Shown in pieces: positions 43,459 to 52,516 of a DNA stretch of 64,000 nucleotides. A program made the translations under genes and the position numbers. This DNA is from Paenibacillus sp. LS1 (GTDB taxonomy: Bacteria > Bacillota > Bacilli > Paenibacillales > Paenibacillaceae), in contig NZ_JAPDOE010000010.1 in NCBI RefSeq assembly GCF_026013365.1, forward strand, positions 163,359 to 227,358. The letters run 5' to 3'. The notes beneath the pieces are model-generated. The model did no database searches and was not told the DNA's origin. It worked only from the letters and a program-made list of their open reading frames with translations. The stretch's first letter is position 1. Every line of letters begins with the position of its first letter.

Positions 43459-44070
43459 ATGGATAACACTCAGCAGCGCCCTATTATTCTGGCCTCCACA
43501 TCGCCTCGGCGCAAAGAACTGATCGCATCACTCCACTTAGCGTTTGATGTAATACCAAGTCATGCCGATGAAGACACACCACCAGAGTGGACACCTGAAC
43601 AGACGGTACAGGAGCTTGCTTTGCGCAAGGCACTTGCCGTGTATCGCGGGCTTGAAGGCCGTGAGCAGGAAGCCATTATTGTTGGTAGTGACACCGTTGT
43701 TGTTCTGGATGGTGAGATTCTAGGCAAACCCGTAGACGAAACGGATGCTGAACGTATGTTAAGACGTCTACAGGGACGTGTACATCGGGTGTTTACCGGC
43801 GTCGCTTGTATTGATGCAGGCAATGGACAGTCGGTCGTTCATTACCGTCAGACCGATGTAACGATGAAAGAACTGTCGGATGCGACCATCCGTGCCTATG
43901 TGCAGACAGGAGAGCCTTCAGATAAGGCAGGATCTTATGCCATTCAGGGCATTGGCGCTTCACTGATCGACCGTATTGAAGGATGTTATTTTAATGTGGT
44001 TGGCCTGCCCTTATCCTTGCTGAGTGATATGTTGGATGGGTTTGGCGTCCATGTGTTGCCGCGAACATGA
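43459..44070 (+). CDS. maf: Maf-type nucleoside triphosphate pyrophosphatase
   Basis: House-cleaning enzyme that hydrolyses dTTP/UTP-type and modified nucleotides; in B. subtilis overproduction blocks septation. Motifs are ILASTSPRRKELI at the N-terminus, VGSDTVVVLDGEILGKP with the catalytic Asp region, and GSYAIQGIGASLIDRIEG. The length is 203 residues, and AAGGAG precedes ATG 43459. It is followed by radC as in B. subtilis. Confidence 0.95.
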   Translation: MDNTQQRPIILASTSPRRKELIASLHLAFDVIPSHADEDTPPEWTPEQTVQELALRKALAVYRGLEGREQEAIIVGSDTVVVLDGEILGKPVDETDAERMLRRLQGRVHRVFTGVACIDAGNGQSVVHYRQTDVTMKELSDATIRAYVQTGEPSDKAGSYAIQGIGASLIDRIEGCYFNVVGLPLSLLSDMLDGFGVHVLPRT

Positions 44071-44110
44071 GTTAAGCCAACTGACGTTTTGAACTGAAAA
44101 GAGGGAACAT

Positions 44111-44800
44111 ATGGAGTCGCCTCAATACATGATGCGCGACATCCCCCAGGAAGAACGCCCGAGAGAACGCATGATGGAATACGGGGCGGGCGCCTTAAGC
44201 CATGCTGAATTGCTGGCGATTTTACTTCGAACAGGCACAAGACAGGAATCCGCGGTGCATATGGCACAGCGGATTCTGGCCGAAGCGGGTGGCATTCGCT
44301 CGTTGATGGATCTGAGTCTGGAAGAATTGACTGCGATGAAAGGGATCGGCAATGCCAAGGCTGTGCAATTGAAAGCCGGCATTGAGCTGGGCCATCGGAT
44401 TGCCAAGAGCAGACTCACACAGTCGACTTCAATTCGTACACCGCGTGATGCAGCCGATATCCTGATGGAACAATTGCGTTACTTGCAGAAAGAACATTTT
44501 GTGTGTCTCTTTTTGAATAGCAAAAATCATATTATTGCCCAGGAAACACTCTCCATGGGCAGCCTTAACGCTTCGATTGTTCATCCGCGTGAAGTGTTTC
44601 GGGCTGCCATCAAATGCAGCAGCGCATCGATTGTGTGCGCACACAACCATCCGAGTGGTGATCCTACGCCGAGTCCGGAGGATATCCAAATAACCAAGCG
44701 ACTGATTGAAGCAGGTGCTATTGTTGGCATTGACGTGCTTGATCATATTATTATCGGAGATGGAACGTACGTAAGTTTGAAGGAGAAGGGCTTAGTATAA
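44111..44800 (+). CDS. radC: RadC-family JAMM protein
   Basis: An N-terminal helix-hairpin-helix part (LEELTAMKGIGNAKAVQLKA) precedes a C-terminal JAB1/MPN-like fold. The metal site is complete: HNHPSGDPTPSPED gives the two His and the Asp, with the Glu in the region of the sheet. The biochemical role is unsettled despite the DNA-repair name. The length of 229 is usual. AGAGGG lies before the ATG. Confidence 0.94.
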   Translation: MESPQYMMRDIPQEERPRERMMEYGAGALSHAELLAILLRTGTRQESAVHMAQRILAEAGGIRSLMDLSLEELTAMKGIGNAKAVQLKAGIELGHRIAKSRLTQSTSIRTPRDAADILMEQLRYLQKEHFVCLFLNSKNHIIAQETLSMGSLNASIVHPREVFRAAIKCSSASIVCAHNHPSGDPTPSPEDIQITKRLIEAGAIVGIDVLDHIIIGDGTYVSLKEKGLV

Positions 44801-44983
44801 TATAATGGTTGGCGTTGATGTTTTCCTATGAATGTTAACGGCGTTGTCCGTAAAAGATAGGTTCACTTTACAAATGCAAAAAAACAAATGCGAATATTAG
44901 CTCCACGTGTTGCGTGGGAATGAAATTGTTACGCTCTGAATCAGAATAGAGCGGCTATATGAGGCAGAAAAGGAGATTATGTT

Positions 44984-46018
44984 ATGTTTGGTGGTTTTAC
45001 GAAAGATTTGGGTATTGACTTGGGGACAGCAAATACGCTGGTTTATGTACGAGGAAAAGGAATTGTGGTGCGCGAGCCTTCGGTTGTCGCTATTCGGACA
45101 GATACAAAAAGCATCGAGGCAGTAGGTGAAGCCGCAAAAAAAATGATTGGTCGTACACCGGGTAACATTCGTGCTATTCGTCCAATGAAAGATGGCGTCA
45201 TTGCCGATTTTGATACAACGGCAACGATGATCAAATATTTCATCCGTGAGGCGCAAAAACAACGCTCCATGTTCCAACGTCATCCGAACGTGATGGTATG
45301 TGTACCATCCGGGATTACTGCAGTAGAACAACGTGCGGTTGAAGATGCAACCAAACAGGCTGGAGCACGTGAAGCCTATACGATTGAAGAGCCTTTTGCA
45401 GCTGCAATTGGTGCAGATCTGCCTGTATGGGAACCAACAGGTAGTATGGTTGTCGATATTGGTGGCGGTACAACGGAAGTGGCTGTCATCTCACTTGGCG
45501 GTATTGTTACGAGCCGTTCGGTTCGTGTAGCGGGTGACGAGATGGATGAATCCGTTATCCAGTACATCAAACGCCAATACAATCTGATGATCGGTGAGCG
45601 TACATCAGAGCAATTGAAGATGGACATCGGATCAGCAATGCCACTGGAGCAAGTGGAAACGATGGAAATTCGTGGACGTGACCTCGTTACAGGTCTGCCG
45701 AAGACAATCACGATTACTTCGGACGAGATCAGCGAAGCGCTGGCTGATACAGTGAATGCGATTGTTGAAGCGGTAAAAGTAACACTGGAAAAATGCCCGC
45801 CTGAACTTGCAGCCGATATCATGGACCGCGGTATCGTTCTTACAGGTGGTGGAGCACTGCTCCGCAATCTGGACAAGCTTCTTGCTGGTGAGACAGGAAT
45901 GCCTGTCATTGTGGCTGAGAACCCGCTGGATTGTGTAGCGATCGGAACAGGTAAAGCGCTAGAGAATATTCATTTGTTCAAAAGCAGAAGCAGTTCGGCA
46001 GTTCGTTCCAAACGTTAA
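44984..46018 (+). CDS. mreB: Rod-shape actin homologue MreB
   Basis: Forms membrane-bound filaments that guide lateral wall synthesis. Phosphate 1 is DLGTANTLVYV and phosphate 2 is VDIGGGTTEVAV. The adenosine site is GIVLTGGGALLRNLD. The protein has 344 residues. AAAGGAG precedes the ATG. The 183-bp gap behind radC has short hairpins (CCACG/CGTGG, CGCTC/GAGCG) but no clear terminator. Confidence 0.97.
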   Translation: MFGGFTKDLGIDLGTANTLVYVRGKGIVVREPSVVAIRTDTKSIEAVGEAAKKMIGRTPGNIRAIRPMKDGVIADFDTTATMIKYFIREAQKQRSMFQRHPNVMVCVPSGITAVEQRAVEDATKQAGAREAYTIEEPFAAAIGADLPVWEPTGSMVVDIGGGTTEVAVISLGGIVTSRSVRVAGDEMDESVIQYIKRQYNLMIGERTSEQLKMDIGSAMPLEQVETMEIRGRDLVTGLPKTITITSDEISEALADTVNAIVEAVKVTLEKCPPELAADIMDRGIVLTGGGALLRNLDKLLAGETGMPVIVAENPLDCVAIGTGKALENIHLFKSRSSSAVRSKR

Positions 46019-46030
46019 TTGGTATTTGCC

Positions 46031-46067
46031 TAACTTGGCATTGCGACTAAGTGGCAATGCCAAGTTA
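46031..46067 (+). repeat. Perfect hairpin in the mreB-mreC gap
   Basis: TAACTTGGCATTGC pairs perfectly (14 bp) with GCAATGCCAAGTTA around GACTAAGTG. No T-run follows. The remaining 137 bases before mreC are GC-rich with further short complementary segments. Confidence 0.6.
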
Positions 46068-46204
46068 TAGAGTACCCGGTTAACCCCGGGGATGAGCTAT
46101 TACCCGCTTAACAGGGGAGGATCAGCTGATATTCTCGCAGGGACTACAAGTCTGACAGTCTCCCCGCCGGGCATGGCTCGGAAGAGAATAATGGATGTTA
46201 GAGG

Positions 46205-47077
46205 GTGTTCGAACTGTTTAAACTGCTAGGCAACAAAAGACTTTTTGTTTTGCTGGTGGGCCTTGTTACATTTATCGCGTTAATGGGCTTTACGCTCAGT
46301 CCGCGAACCACTCTATCCTGGCCGGAGAAATTCCTGAAGGATTCAGTTGGATTTGTACAATACGTATTTTACAAGCCCGCTTCCTATGTAGCGGGCTTTT
46401 TCAAAGATGTAGCGAACATGCGTACGGTATATGATGAGAATGAAGAGCTTCGCATTGCCATGGGGCACTATACCCGAGATCGGCTGAAGTACAATGATAT
46501 GGAGCAAGTGAATGAGCAGCTTCAGAAAGCGCTCAATTTCACCGAAGAACAGAAGAATCGGTATAATTACGGTTCACGAATTGCTCAGGTTATCAGTGCC
46601 AATTCGGATCCAAACAGTAGAACCATTAACATTGATATCGGTGAGAATGCGGGAATTAAGCCGGGGATGGCCGTTACCTCGCAGGAAGGGCTGGTCGGCG
46701 TGATCAGTCATGTCAGCTCATATACATCAACGGTTAATCTGTTAACGTCCATGGACGCCAATGATCCAACATCCAATGCCATTGCAGCAACAGCAGTAGG
46801 TAAGGAGAAAGTATTTGGTATGATTGAGAGTTATGATCCGAAGACGGGTATGCTCAAGATGACCAAGATCTCAGAGGATTCTGATATCCAAAAGGGTGAT
46901 GAGATCATCTCTTCAGGGATCATCAATAACTTTCCGAAATACATGCGGATTGGTGAAGTGAAGAGTGTCGAGAAGAGTGAATATGGTTTAACGCAAACAG
47001 CTACAATTGACCCGTATGCAAGCTTCCTTGATTGGAAAGAGCTGATTGTCATTATCCCGCCTGAGGTAAAAGAATAA
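46205..47077 (+). CDS. mreC: Rod-shape-determining protein MreC
   Basis: Bitopic wall-elongation protein. It has a TM helix at about residues 13-30 (VLLVGLVTFIALMGFTL), a coiled coil (about 75-110, NEELRIAMGHYTRDRLKYN) and a beta-rich periplasm-side domain with NIDIGENAGIKPGMAVTSQEGLVGVISHV. The start is GTG 46205; AGAGG lies close upstream, so initiation may be weak. It has 290 residues. The stop overlaps the mreD start by one base. Confidence 0.93.
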   Translation: MFELFKLLGNKRLFVLLVGLVTFIALMGFTLSPRTTLSWPEKFLKDSVGFVQYVFYKPASYVAGFFKDVANMRTVYDENEELRIAMGHYTRDRLKYNDMEQVNEQLQKALNFTEEQKNRYNYGSRIAQVISANSDPNSRTINIDIGENAGIKPGMAVTSQEGLVGVISHVSSYTSTVNLLTSMDANDPTSNAIAATAVGKEKVFGMIESYDPKTGMLKMTKISEDSDIQKGDEIISSGIINNFPKYMRIGEVKSVEKSEYGLTQTATIDPYASFLDWKELIVIIPPEVKE

Positions 47078-47610
47078 TGGTGACGCGCAAGCAAGTCTTG
47101 TTCCTGTTGTTATTCATTTTGTTCATTGCGGAAGGCACGATTTTGCCGCTGCTCATTCCTTCTGGCTGGCAGATGCGTATTTCTGCCAATCTGGTGTATA
47201 TCGTAATTTTGTTTATCGCTGTATATCATCATCGGCACACAGCACTAGTGCTCGGTATATTTTTTGGACTACTGCATGACGTCGTATTCTACGGCGAGAT
47301 GATTGGACCGTACGGATTCTCGATGGGATTATCGGCATACATGATGGGACTCATTTTTCAAGCACCGCGTGCACCACTGCCGGTTATGGTATCGGTTGTC
47401 ATTTTGGGAAGCTTGCTTAATGACACCATGCTGTTCTTCCTGTACAAGCTCTTCCAACTTAACCACGTGACCTTTGACTGGGCGTTGCTTGAATACATGA
47501 TTCCTAATTTGTTCGTTCATTTTGTATTTGCCTTGATCATTTATGTCCCGCTTCGGAAACAACTGGAGCGGATTGGCAAGAGACGGAGCAAGACAGAAGA
47601 AGCTTCTTAA
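47077..47610 (+). CDS. mreD: Rod-shape-determining protein MreD
   Basis: Integral membrane protein with about five helices, 177 residues, basic C-terminus (RKQLERIGKRRSKTEEAS). It includes the family-typical GLLHDVVFYGEMIGPYGFSM. The ATG overlaps the mreC TAA (TAATG), giving coupled translation. Confidence 0.9.
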   Translation: MVTRKQVLFLLLFILFIAEGTILPLLIPSGWQMRISANLVYIVILFIAVYHHRHTALVLGIFFGLLHDVVFYGEMIGPYGFSMGLSAYMMGLIFQAPRAPLPVMVSVVILGSLLNDTMLFFLYKLFQLNHVTFDWALLEYMIPNLFVHFVFALIIYVPLRKQLERIGKRRSKTEEAS

Positions 47611-47684
47611 ATACATTTATGGAGCGCAAAGCAGGAACTTGGGGCCCCGGGCACGAAATGTAATGAGATGGGAGGGACAGGCTT

Positions 47685-48347
47685 ATGACGGTAAAATCGA
47701 ATCACGTAACGATTAAAGGCATCCGAGACGGCCTGGTTTTCCTGTTGGACGATCAATGTGAATTCGAGGAATTGCTCTATGAGCTCCGCTATAAGCTGGA
47801 ACACAGCCATCAAAATATTTTGACCGGACCGATTGTTCATGTGGATATCAAGTTGGGTGCCCGCGAAGTGACAGAGGACCAGAAAGAAGCAATCCTCGAT
47901 ATATTGAAGCAAAAAGGGAATCTGCTTATTCGATCCATCGACTCACCTGCACTCCAACCGGAGGTTAAAGGACCGCCGCCGATTGTTACCATGTGTGGTA
48001 TGGTGCGTTCAGGTCAGGTGCTTCATCATGAAGGAAATCTCCTGTTTCTTGGGGATATCAATCCGGGGGGCACGGTGACGTGTACCGGAGATATATATGT
48101 GTTGGGTTCACTCAGAGGTATGGCTCATGCCGGAATTGGCGGGGACGAAGAAGCCATCATTGCCGCTTCGGTGTTTGCACCGACGCAGCTGCGGATTGCG
48201 GATATCATCAGTCGTCCTCCCGATGAATGGGAGAGCCGAGAGACCGGAATGGAATTTGCTTACTTACAGGACAATCAGATGCAGATAGACAAGATGAGCA
48301 ATATCGTTCGGTTGCGCCGAGATTTTAATGTGTTTAAAGGAGTGTAG
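47685..48347 (+). CDS. minC: Septum-site inhibitor MinC
   Basis: Blocks FtsZ ring assembly near the poles. The N-terminal domain (about 1-95) contains VTIKGIRDGLVFLLDD. The C-terminal right-handed beta-helix domain contains QVLHHEGNLLFLGDINPGG, IYVLGSLRGMAHAG and DNQMQIDKMSNIV. The 220 residues are standard. GGGAGGG precedes the ATG. Three bp separate it from minD. Confidence 0.95.
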   Translation: MTVKSNHVTIKGIRDGLVFLLDDQCEFEELLYELRYKLEHSHQNILTGPIVHVDIKLGAREVTEDQKEAILDILKQKGNLLIRSIDSPALQPEVKGPPPIVTMCGMVRSGQVLHHEGNLLFLGDINPGGTVTCTGDIYVLGSLRGMAHAGIGGDEEAIIAASVFAPTQLRIADIISRPPDEWESRETGMEFAYLQDNQMQIDKMSNIVRLRRDFNVFKGV

Positions 48348-48350
48348 CTC

Positions 48351-49145
48351 ATGGGAGAGGCGATCGTGATCACTTCGGGTAAAGGCGGCGTGGGTAAAAC
48401 AACCACCTCGGCAAACATCGGGACAGCGCTGGCGCTGCTCGGCAAAAAGGTTTGTCTGGTAGATACCGATATCGGCCTTCGTAATTTGGATGTCGTGATG
48501 GGACTCGAAAACCGTATTATTTACGATCTGTGCGACGTTGCGGACGGCCGCTGCCGTTTGAATCAGGCTTTGGTCAAAGACAAGCGTTTCGAAGAATTAT
48601 ATATGTTGCCTGCGGCGCAGACGAGAGACAAAAACTCGGTGTCGCCAGAACAGGTGAAGGATATTATCCTTGAACTAAAAAAAGATTTTGAATACGTCAT
48701 TATTGATTGCCCAGCCGGTATAGAGCAGGGTTTCAAAAATGCGGTAGCAGGAGCAGATCAGGCCATCGTGGTCACTACACCGGAAAATGCTGCAGTACGT
48801 GATGCGGATCGTGTCATCGGCCTGCTGGAGAGTTCACACATTCAATCACCGAAGCTGGTGGTGAATCGAATTCGCAATAATATGGTTAAATCGGGTGACA
48901 TGCTGGATATCGATGGTATCTTACAAGTACTTAATATTGACCTGATTGGTATCGTACCTGATGATGAGCTGGTCATCAAAGCGGCTAATTCAGGAGAACC
49001 TACGGTCATGAATCCGGATTCACTTGCGGCGATTGCGTATCGCAACATTGCACGACGCATTTTGGGAGATACGGTCCCATTGATGCAACTGGAGCAGAAA
49101 AAGGGTGCTTTTACCCGTTTTAAAAAGTTCTTCGGAATGGGTTAA
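48351..49145 (+). CDS. minD: Septum-site ATPase MinD
   Basis: Membrane-binding ATPase that recruits MinC. The deviant Walker A is TSGKGGVGKTT (residues about 8-18), with DTDIGLRNLD and DCPAGIEQGF. The C-terminal amphipathic helix FTRFKKFFGMG is the membrane target. It has 264 residues. No minE or divIVA lies beside it. Confidence 0.97.
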   Translation: MGEAIVITSGKGGVGKTTTSANIGTALALLGKKVCLVDTDIGLRNLDVVMGLENRIIYDLCDVADGRCRLNQALVKDKRFEELYMLPAAQTRDKNSVSPEQVKDIILELKKDFEYVIIDCPAGIEQGFKNAVAGADQAIVVTTPENAAVRDADRVIGLLESSHIQSPKLVVNRIRNNMVKSGDMLDIDGILQVLNIDLIGIVPDDELVIKAANSGEPTVMNPDSLAAIAYRNIARRILGDTVPLMQLEQKKGAFTRFKKFFGMG

Positions 49146-49182
49146 CTCGTTAAATGAACTTATTCATTAACTGATTACATGA

Positions 49183-49211
49183 CAGCCGTGGCTTATAGCC
49201 CGGCTTTTTTT
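49183..49211 (+). terminator. Terminator of mre-min run
   Basis: AGCCGTGGC pairs with GCCCGGCT (one mismatch) around TTATA, followed by seven T. Confidence 0.85.
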
Positions 49212-49231
49212 GTTGCCTGCCGTCAGGCTTG

Positions 49232-49261
49232 TTCATATTATCAACCACCTCTTCATAGGAT
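49232..49261 (+). promoter_or_regulatory. Candidate sigma-E promoter of spoIVFA-spoIVFB
   Basis: TTCATATT, 14 bases, CATAGGAT; the -35 box is a full match to mother-cell sigma E. The 15-mer CATAGGATGTAGTAA recurs before safA at 61915. The B. subtilis operon is sigma-E dependent. Confidence 0.6.
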
Positions 49262-49293
49262 GTAGTAAACAAGCCTCGGCGGGAGGACATTCC

Positions 49294-50142
49294 ATGAATA
49301 CGAAACTCAGAATCAAGCAGAGACGAGAAGAACGCATTCGGCGACTGATGGACGGTGCGACTGTTGAAGTCCTACAGGAGCAAAAATTAGGTTCATTGTT
49401 GGACAAGAATGAGATCATACACCGTAAGCCGTTTACGTCTAGTGAGGGGATACAGGAAAGAGATCCGGAATGGTTGTGGAAAAAAGAGAATGGTCATTTC
49501 GTTCCAGGCGGGCATACGAGATTCAACCTGTTCAAGTCCCTTCTAAGGCGGACAGTCATTAGCGCTTTGATATTTGGCGGAGTATGGGGGCTGTTTCAAT
49601 TGGATACATCGTGGACGACATCCTCCAAAACAGTGATTGCTGATGCACTTCATCGAGATATGAATTTTGCCTCTGCTGCAGCCTGGTATGAACGGCATTT
49701 TGGAGGAACCCCTTCGTTTCTTCCGGTTCTCGGACATACGACGGATGCTGTCAACGGTTCCGGCATACGGCAGTTACTGAGCAAACCGATCTCGGGCACA
49801 GTGGTTCAGCCATTCGCGCTGAGCATGAAGGGAATTGAGATCGTTCCGGATGCCGCAGGTGCAGAACTTATACAGGTCGCCAGCTCGGATGCAGGGCGTG
49901 TCATGGAGGTTATCGGAGATGCAACAAGTGGATTCACGGTTGTCATCCAGCATACAGGCAATGTCACGGCAATATACGGTCGGTTGAACGAGAGTGAAGT
50001 GAACGTGAACGATTGGGTTGAAGCGGGGAATGCGGTGGGGAGTCTCAAGACTACCGGTGGTGAACAACCGGCCACGCTCTACTTTGCGGTCAAAGAGGGT
50101 GAGGAGTACGTAGACCCAGCGGAAGTCGTTGCCCTTGATTAG
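49294..50142 (+). CDS. spoIVFA: Stage IV sporulation protein FA (LytM-like)
   Basis: Membrane partner that holds the SpoIVFB protease inactive in the outer forespore membrane. It has a basic cytoplasmic N-terminus of about 85 residues (KLRIKQRREERIRRL) and one TM helix at about 87-104 (TVISALIFGGVWGLFQL). The outside part ends in a degenerate LytM/M23 fold (GRVMEVIGDATSGFTVVIQHTGNVTAIYGRL) without the metal ligands of an active peptidase. GGGAGG precedes ATG 49294. The product is 282 residues. It overlaps spoIVFB by 14 bp. Confidence 0.9.
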   Translation: MNTKLRIKQRREERIRRLMDGATVEVLQEQKLGSLLDKNEIIHRKPFTSSEGIQERDPEWLWKKENGHFVPGGHTRFNLFKSLLRRTVISALIFGGVWGLFQLDTSWTTSSKTVIADALHRDMNFASAAAWYERHFGGTPSFLPVLGHTTDAVNGSGIRQLLSKPISGTVVQPFALSMKGIEIVPDAAGAELIQVASSDAGRVMEVIGDATSGFTVVIQHTGNVTAIYGRLNESEVNVNDWVEAGNAVGSLKTTGGEQPATLYFAVKEGEEYVDPAEVVALD

Positions 50143-50995
50143 GGTATGGGGAGTACGTATTACGTTTCATCCGTTTTTTGTGATTATCATGCTGGCGTCT
50201 CTTCTGACGGGACATTTTATTGAACTCATCACGTTATTTGCCATCGTATTCATTCATGAATGTGGACATGCTGCTGCTGCGGCCCTTCTGGGCTGTCGTG
50301 TCGTGTCCATTCAGATGCTCCCTTTTGGAGGGGTGGCGGTTATTGAAGATGGGGGCAACATCACGGCCTTCCGGGAAATCATGATCGCTCTGGCAGGTCC
50401 ATTGCAAAACATGCTGATGGTTGGAATGGTTTGGCTGCTGCAGTATGGCAATCTGGGCGATCCGGTTTTTCTGAACTACATCATTCAGGGGAATTTGCTT
50501 ATTGCGCTCTTTAATCTGCTACCCGTACTGCCCCTGGACGGAGGTAAAATTGTTCAGGCGCTTGTCAGCCTGTGGGCACCCTACTATACAACATTAATGT
50601 GGACTTACAGAATAAGCATCCTGTGTAGCATAGGGGTTATTTTGGTTGCCATCAGCCGCTGGCTTACCGGAGACTACGGCCTACCGCTCAACATTTTGTT
50701 AATCGGTCTTTTTTTGTTCTATTCCAACCTGACGGATTACCGAAATGTGCCCTATCGCTTTATCCGTTTTCTCATGAATCGGGAGGGTGCTTTCGCTCGA
50801 CATGCGGCTACTGGCAGTTTGGCGCAGCCAATAATCTCATTTCCAGCGAAACCTTTGGACACTATTTTGCGTCTATTAAAGAGAGAAAGATACCATATGG
50901 TATACGTGATGAACAGACAGGGACGAATTATGGCAGTATTGCCTGAACAACGCATTATCGGTTCCTATTTTCAACAAAATGGCGATAAATTGTAG
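50129..50995 (+). CDS. spoIVFB: Site-2-type intramembrane metalloprotease SpoIVFB
   Basis: Cleaves pro-sigma K in the mother cell. Zinc motif HECGH (FVFIHECGHAAAAALLGC-type, residues about 43-47) lies in a TM helix, and the second-ligand motif is NLLPVLPLDGGKI. Six hydrophobic segments are followed by a C-terminal CBS-like domain (SFPAKPLDTILRLLKRERYH) that senses ATP in relatives. The start is TTG 50129 behind GGAAG, inside the spoIVFA end. 288 residues. Confidence 0.93.
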   Translation: MPLIRVWGVRITFHPFFVIIMLASLLTGHFIELITLFAIVFIHECGHAAAAALLGCRVVSIQMLPFGGVAVIEDGGNITAFREIMIALAGPLQNMLMVGMVWLLQYGNLGDPVFLNYIIQGNLLIALFNLLPVLPLDGGKIVQALVSLWAPYYTTLMWTYRISILCSIGVILVAISRWLTGDYGLPLNILLIGLFLFYSNLTDYRNVPYRFIRFLMNREGAFARHAATGSLAQPIISFPAKPLDTILRLLKRERYHMVYVMNRQGRIMAVLPEQRIIGSYFQQNGDKL

Positions 50996-51110
50996 TGTTC
51001 TGGTGGACCTGTTCTGAAATGGGTTAATACATGTAAGATATGTACGATGAGAAATGTAAAGATACTGAAATGGATGTGGATGAATTGAATTGTCTTCTAG
51101 AGGTGAAGCC

Positions 51111-52361
51111 ATGAAACAAATGATTGTACATAATGAACATAACCTCATGCAAATGGCGCTTCTGGAAGAAGGCAAAGCTGTGGAATTCACGGCAGAACGT
51201 ACACGCGAGCGTGGACTGCTGGGTTCCTTTTTCAAGGGACGGGTAGTGAATGTGTTACCAGGTATGCAGGCTGCTTTTGTGGATATCGGTCAGAAAAAGA
51301 ATGCGTTTCTGTATGTGGACGATGTGTTGCATCCCCATCTGGAGAAGCAGCCTCAGGTGAAGCCTTCCATCTCGGAGTTGCTTCGTCCGGGTCAGGAAGT
51401 CATTGTTCAGGTTCTGAAGGAACCGGTAGGAGGCAAGGGAGCCCGGGTGACGACTCATTATTCACTCCCGGGCCGCTGGCTTGTCTACATGCCTATTGCC
51501 GACTATGTGGCGGTATCCAAGAAAATTGCCCGTGAGGGGGATCGTTCCCGCCTTAAGGCACTTGGAGAGCAACTGAGACGGGATGAAGAGGGGCTTATTA
51601 TCCGAACCGTATCTTCAGAAGAACAGCATGAAGCCATTCAGGCAGACTTGGAAACATTACGTGCGCAGTGGTACCTCATTCGTGAAAAAGCGGACAGTTT
51701 GCCTTCCCCGAGCCTATTGCATCGGGATCATAGCATGGTACAGCGAATCATCAGAGATGTCTACACGCCAGGCAGTGATGAGGTCATCACCGATAATGAA
51801 GGACAAGCCCGTGAGGTAAAAGCATTGTTGGAAGAGATTAGTCCCGGTCATCAACCCAAAGTACAGGTGTATCGGGGAACAGAGTCCATCTTTGCTGCTT
51901 ATGGTGTGCAGGAGCAATTGAACAAGGATTTTGCCCGGAAAGTGTGGCTGCCTGGAGGCGGTTATATCGTCATTGACCATACTGAAGCTCTAACTGTAGT
52001 GGATGTGAACACAGGTAAATATACGGGAGCTGGCGGTGACAGTCTGGAAGAGACCGTGACGGAGACCAACATGCAGGCAGCAGTAGAGATTGCCCGTCTG
52101 ATGCGCTTGCGGGATATCGGTGGCATGATTATTGTCGACTTCATTGATATGGAGGAGGCTTCGAATCGGCATGAAGTGGCTGCGACCTTGGAGGGCGAGC
52201 TCAAGAAGGATCGGACCAAAGCGTTCGTAATGGGCTGGACCAAGCTGGGCTTGCTTGAACTGACACGCAAAAAAGTGCGGGAAGAGAGTACGTTGCCCTA
52301 TGTGGAGCCGTGTTCTTCCTGTCATGGTACGGGAAAAAGATATATTTCACCTTTACATTGA
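51111..52361 (+). CDS. rng: Ribonuclease E/G family protein
   Basis: Endoribonuclease of the RNase G type. An S1 domain near the N-terminus (GSFFKGRVVNVLPGMQAAFVD-like, about 30-110) precedes the RNase H-like/DNase I-like catalytic part. Catalytic metal residues sit in VVDVNTGKYTG and MIIVDFIDME. The zinc-link cysteines are in CSSCHGTGKR at the end. AGAGGTGA lies before ATG 51111. It has 416 residues. B. subtilis lacks this enzyme; its place between spoIVFB and rplU is shared with other non-Bacillus firmicutes by recollection. Confidence 0.92.
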   Translation: MKQMIVHNEHNLMQMALLEEGKAVEFTAERTRERGLLGSFFKGRVVNVLPGMQAAFVDIGQKKNAFLYVDDVLHPHLEKQPQVKPSISELLRPGQEVIVQVLKEPVGGKGARVTTHYSLPGRWLVYMPIADYVAVSKKIAREGDRSRLKALGEQLRRDEEGLIIRTVSSEEQHEAIQADLETLRAQWYLIREKADSLPSPSLLHRDHSMVQRIIRDVYTPGSDEVITDNEGQAREVKALLEEISPGHQPKVQVYRGTESIFAAYGVQEQLNKDFARKVWLPGGGYIVIDHTEALTVVDVNTGKYTGAGGDSLEETVTETNMQAAVEIARLMRLRDIGGMIIVDFIDMEEASNRHEVAATLEGELKKDRTKAFVMGWTKLGLLELTRKKVREESTLPYVEPCSSCHGTGKRYISPLH

Positions 52362-52386
52362 TTTTTGAAATATTGCGTGATATAAT
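52358..52386 (+). promoter_or_regulatory. Sigma-A promoter of rplU operon
   Basis: TTGATT, 17 bases, TATAAT, overlapping the last codon of the RNase gene. Confidence 0.8.
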
Positions 52387-52413
52387 CTTCAAGTATGTGT
52401 TTAGCCTAATGGT

Positions 52414-52512
52414 CTTGCACATGCTGTAACCGCACTGGCCGGGTATAAGAACAGTTCCGTAAGGACACTGTCACCTGAGAACGGGCGAGTCTGAGACATG
52501 AGGAGGTGCAAG
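52414..52512 (+). promoter_or_regulatory. Ribosomal protein L21 leader
   Basis: Between promoter and rplU lies a folded leader. CTTGCAC (52414-52420) pairs with GTGCAAG (52506-52512), which abuts the AGGAGG ribosome site. Inside are ACAGT-TCC/GGA-ACTGT and the segment TAACCGCACTGGCCGGGTA. Position and shape fit the L21 leader family that allows feedback control by L21 in Bacillota. Assignment is by context and structure, not by alignment. Confidence 0.7.
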
Positions 52513-52516
52513 GCAA

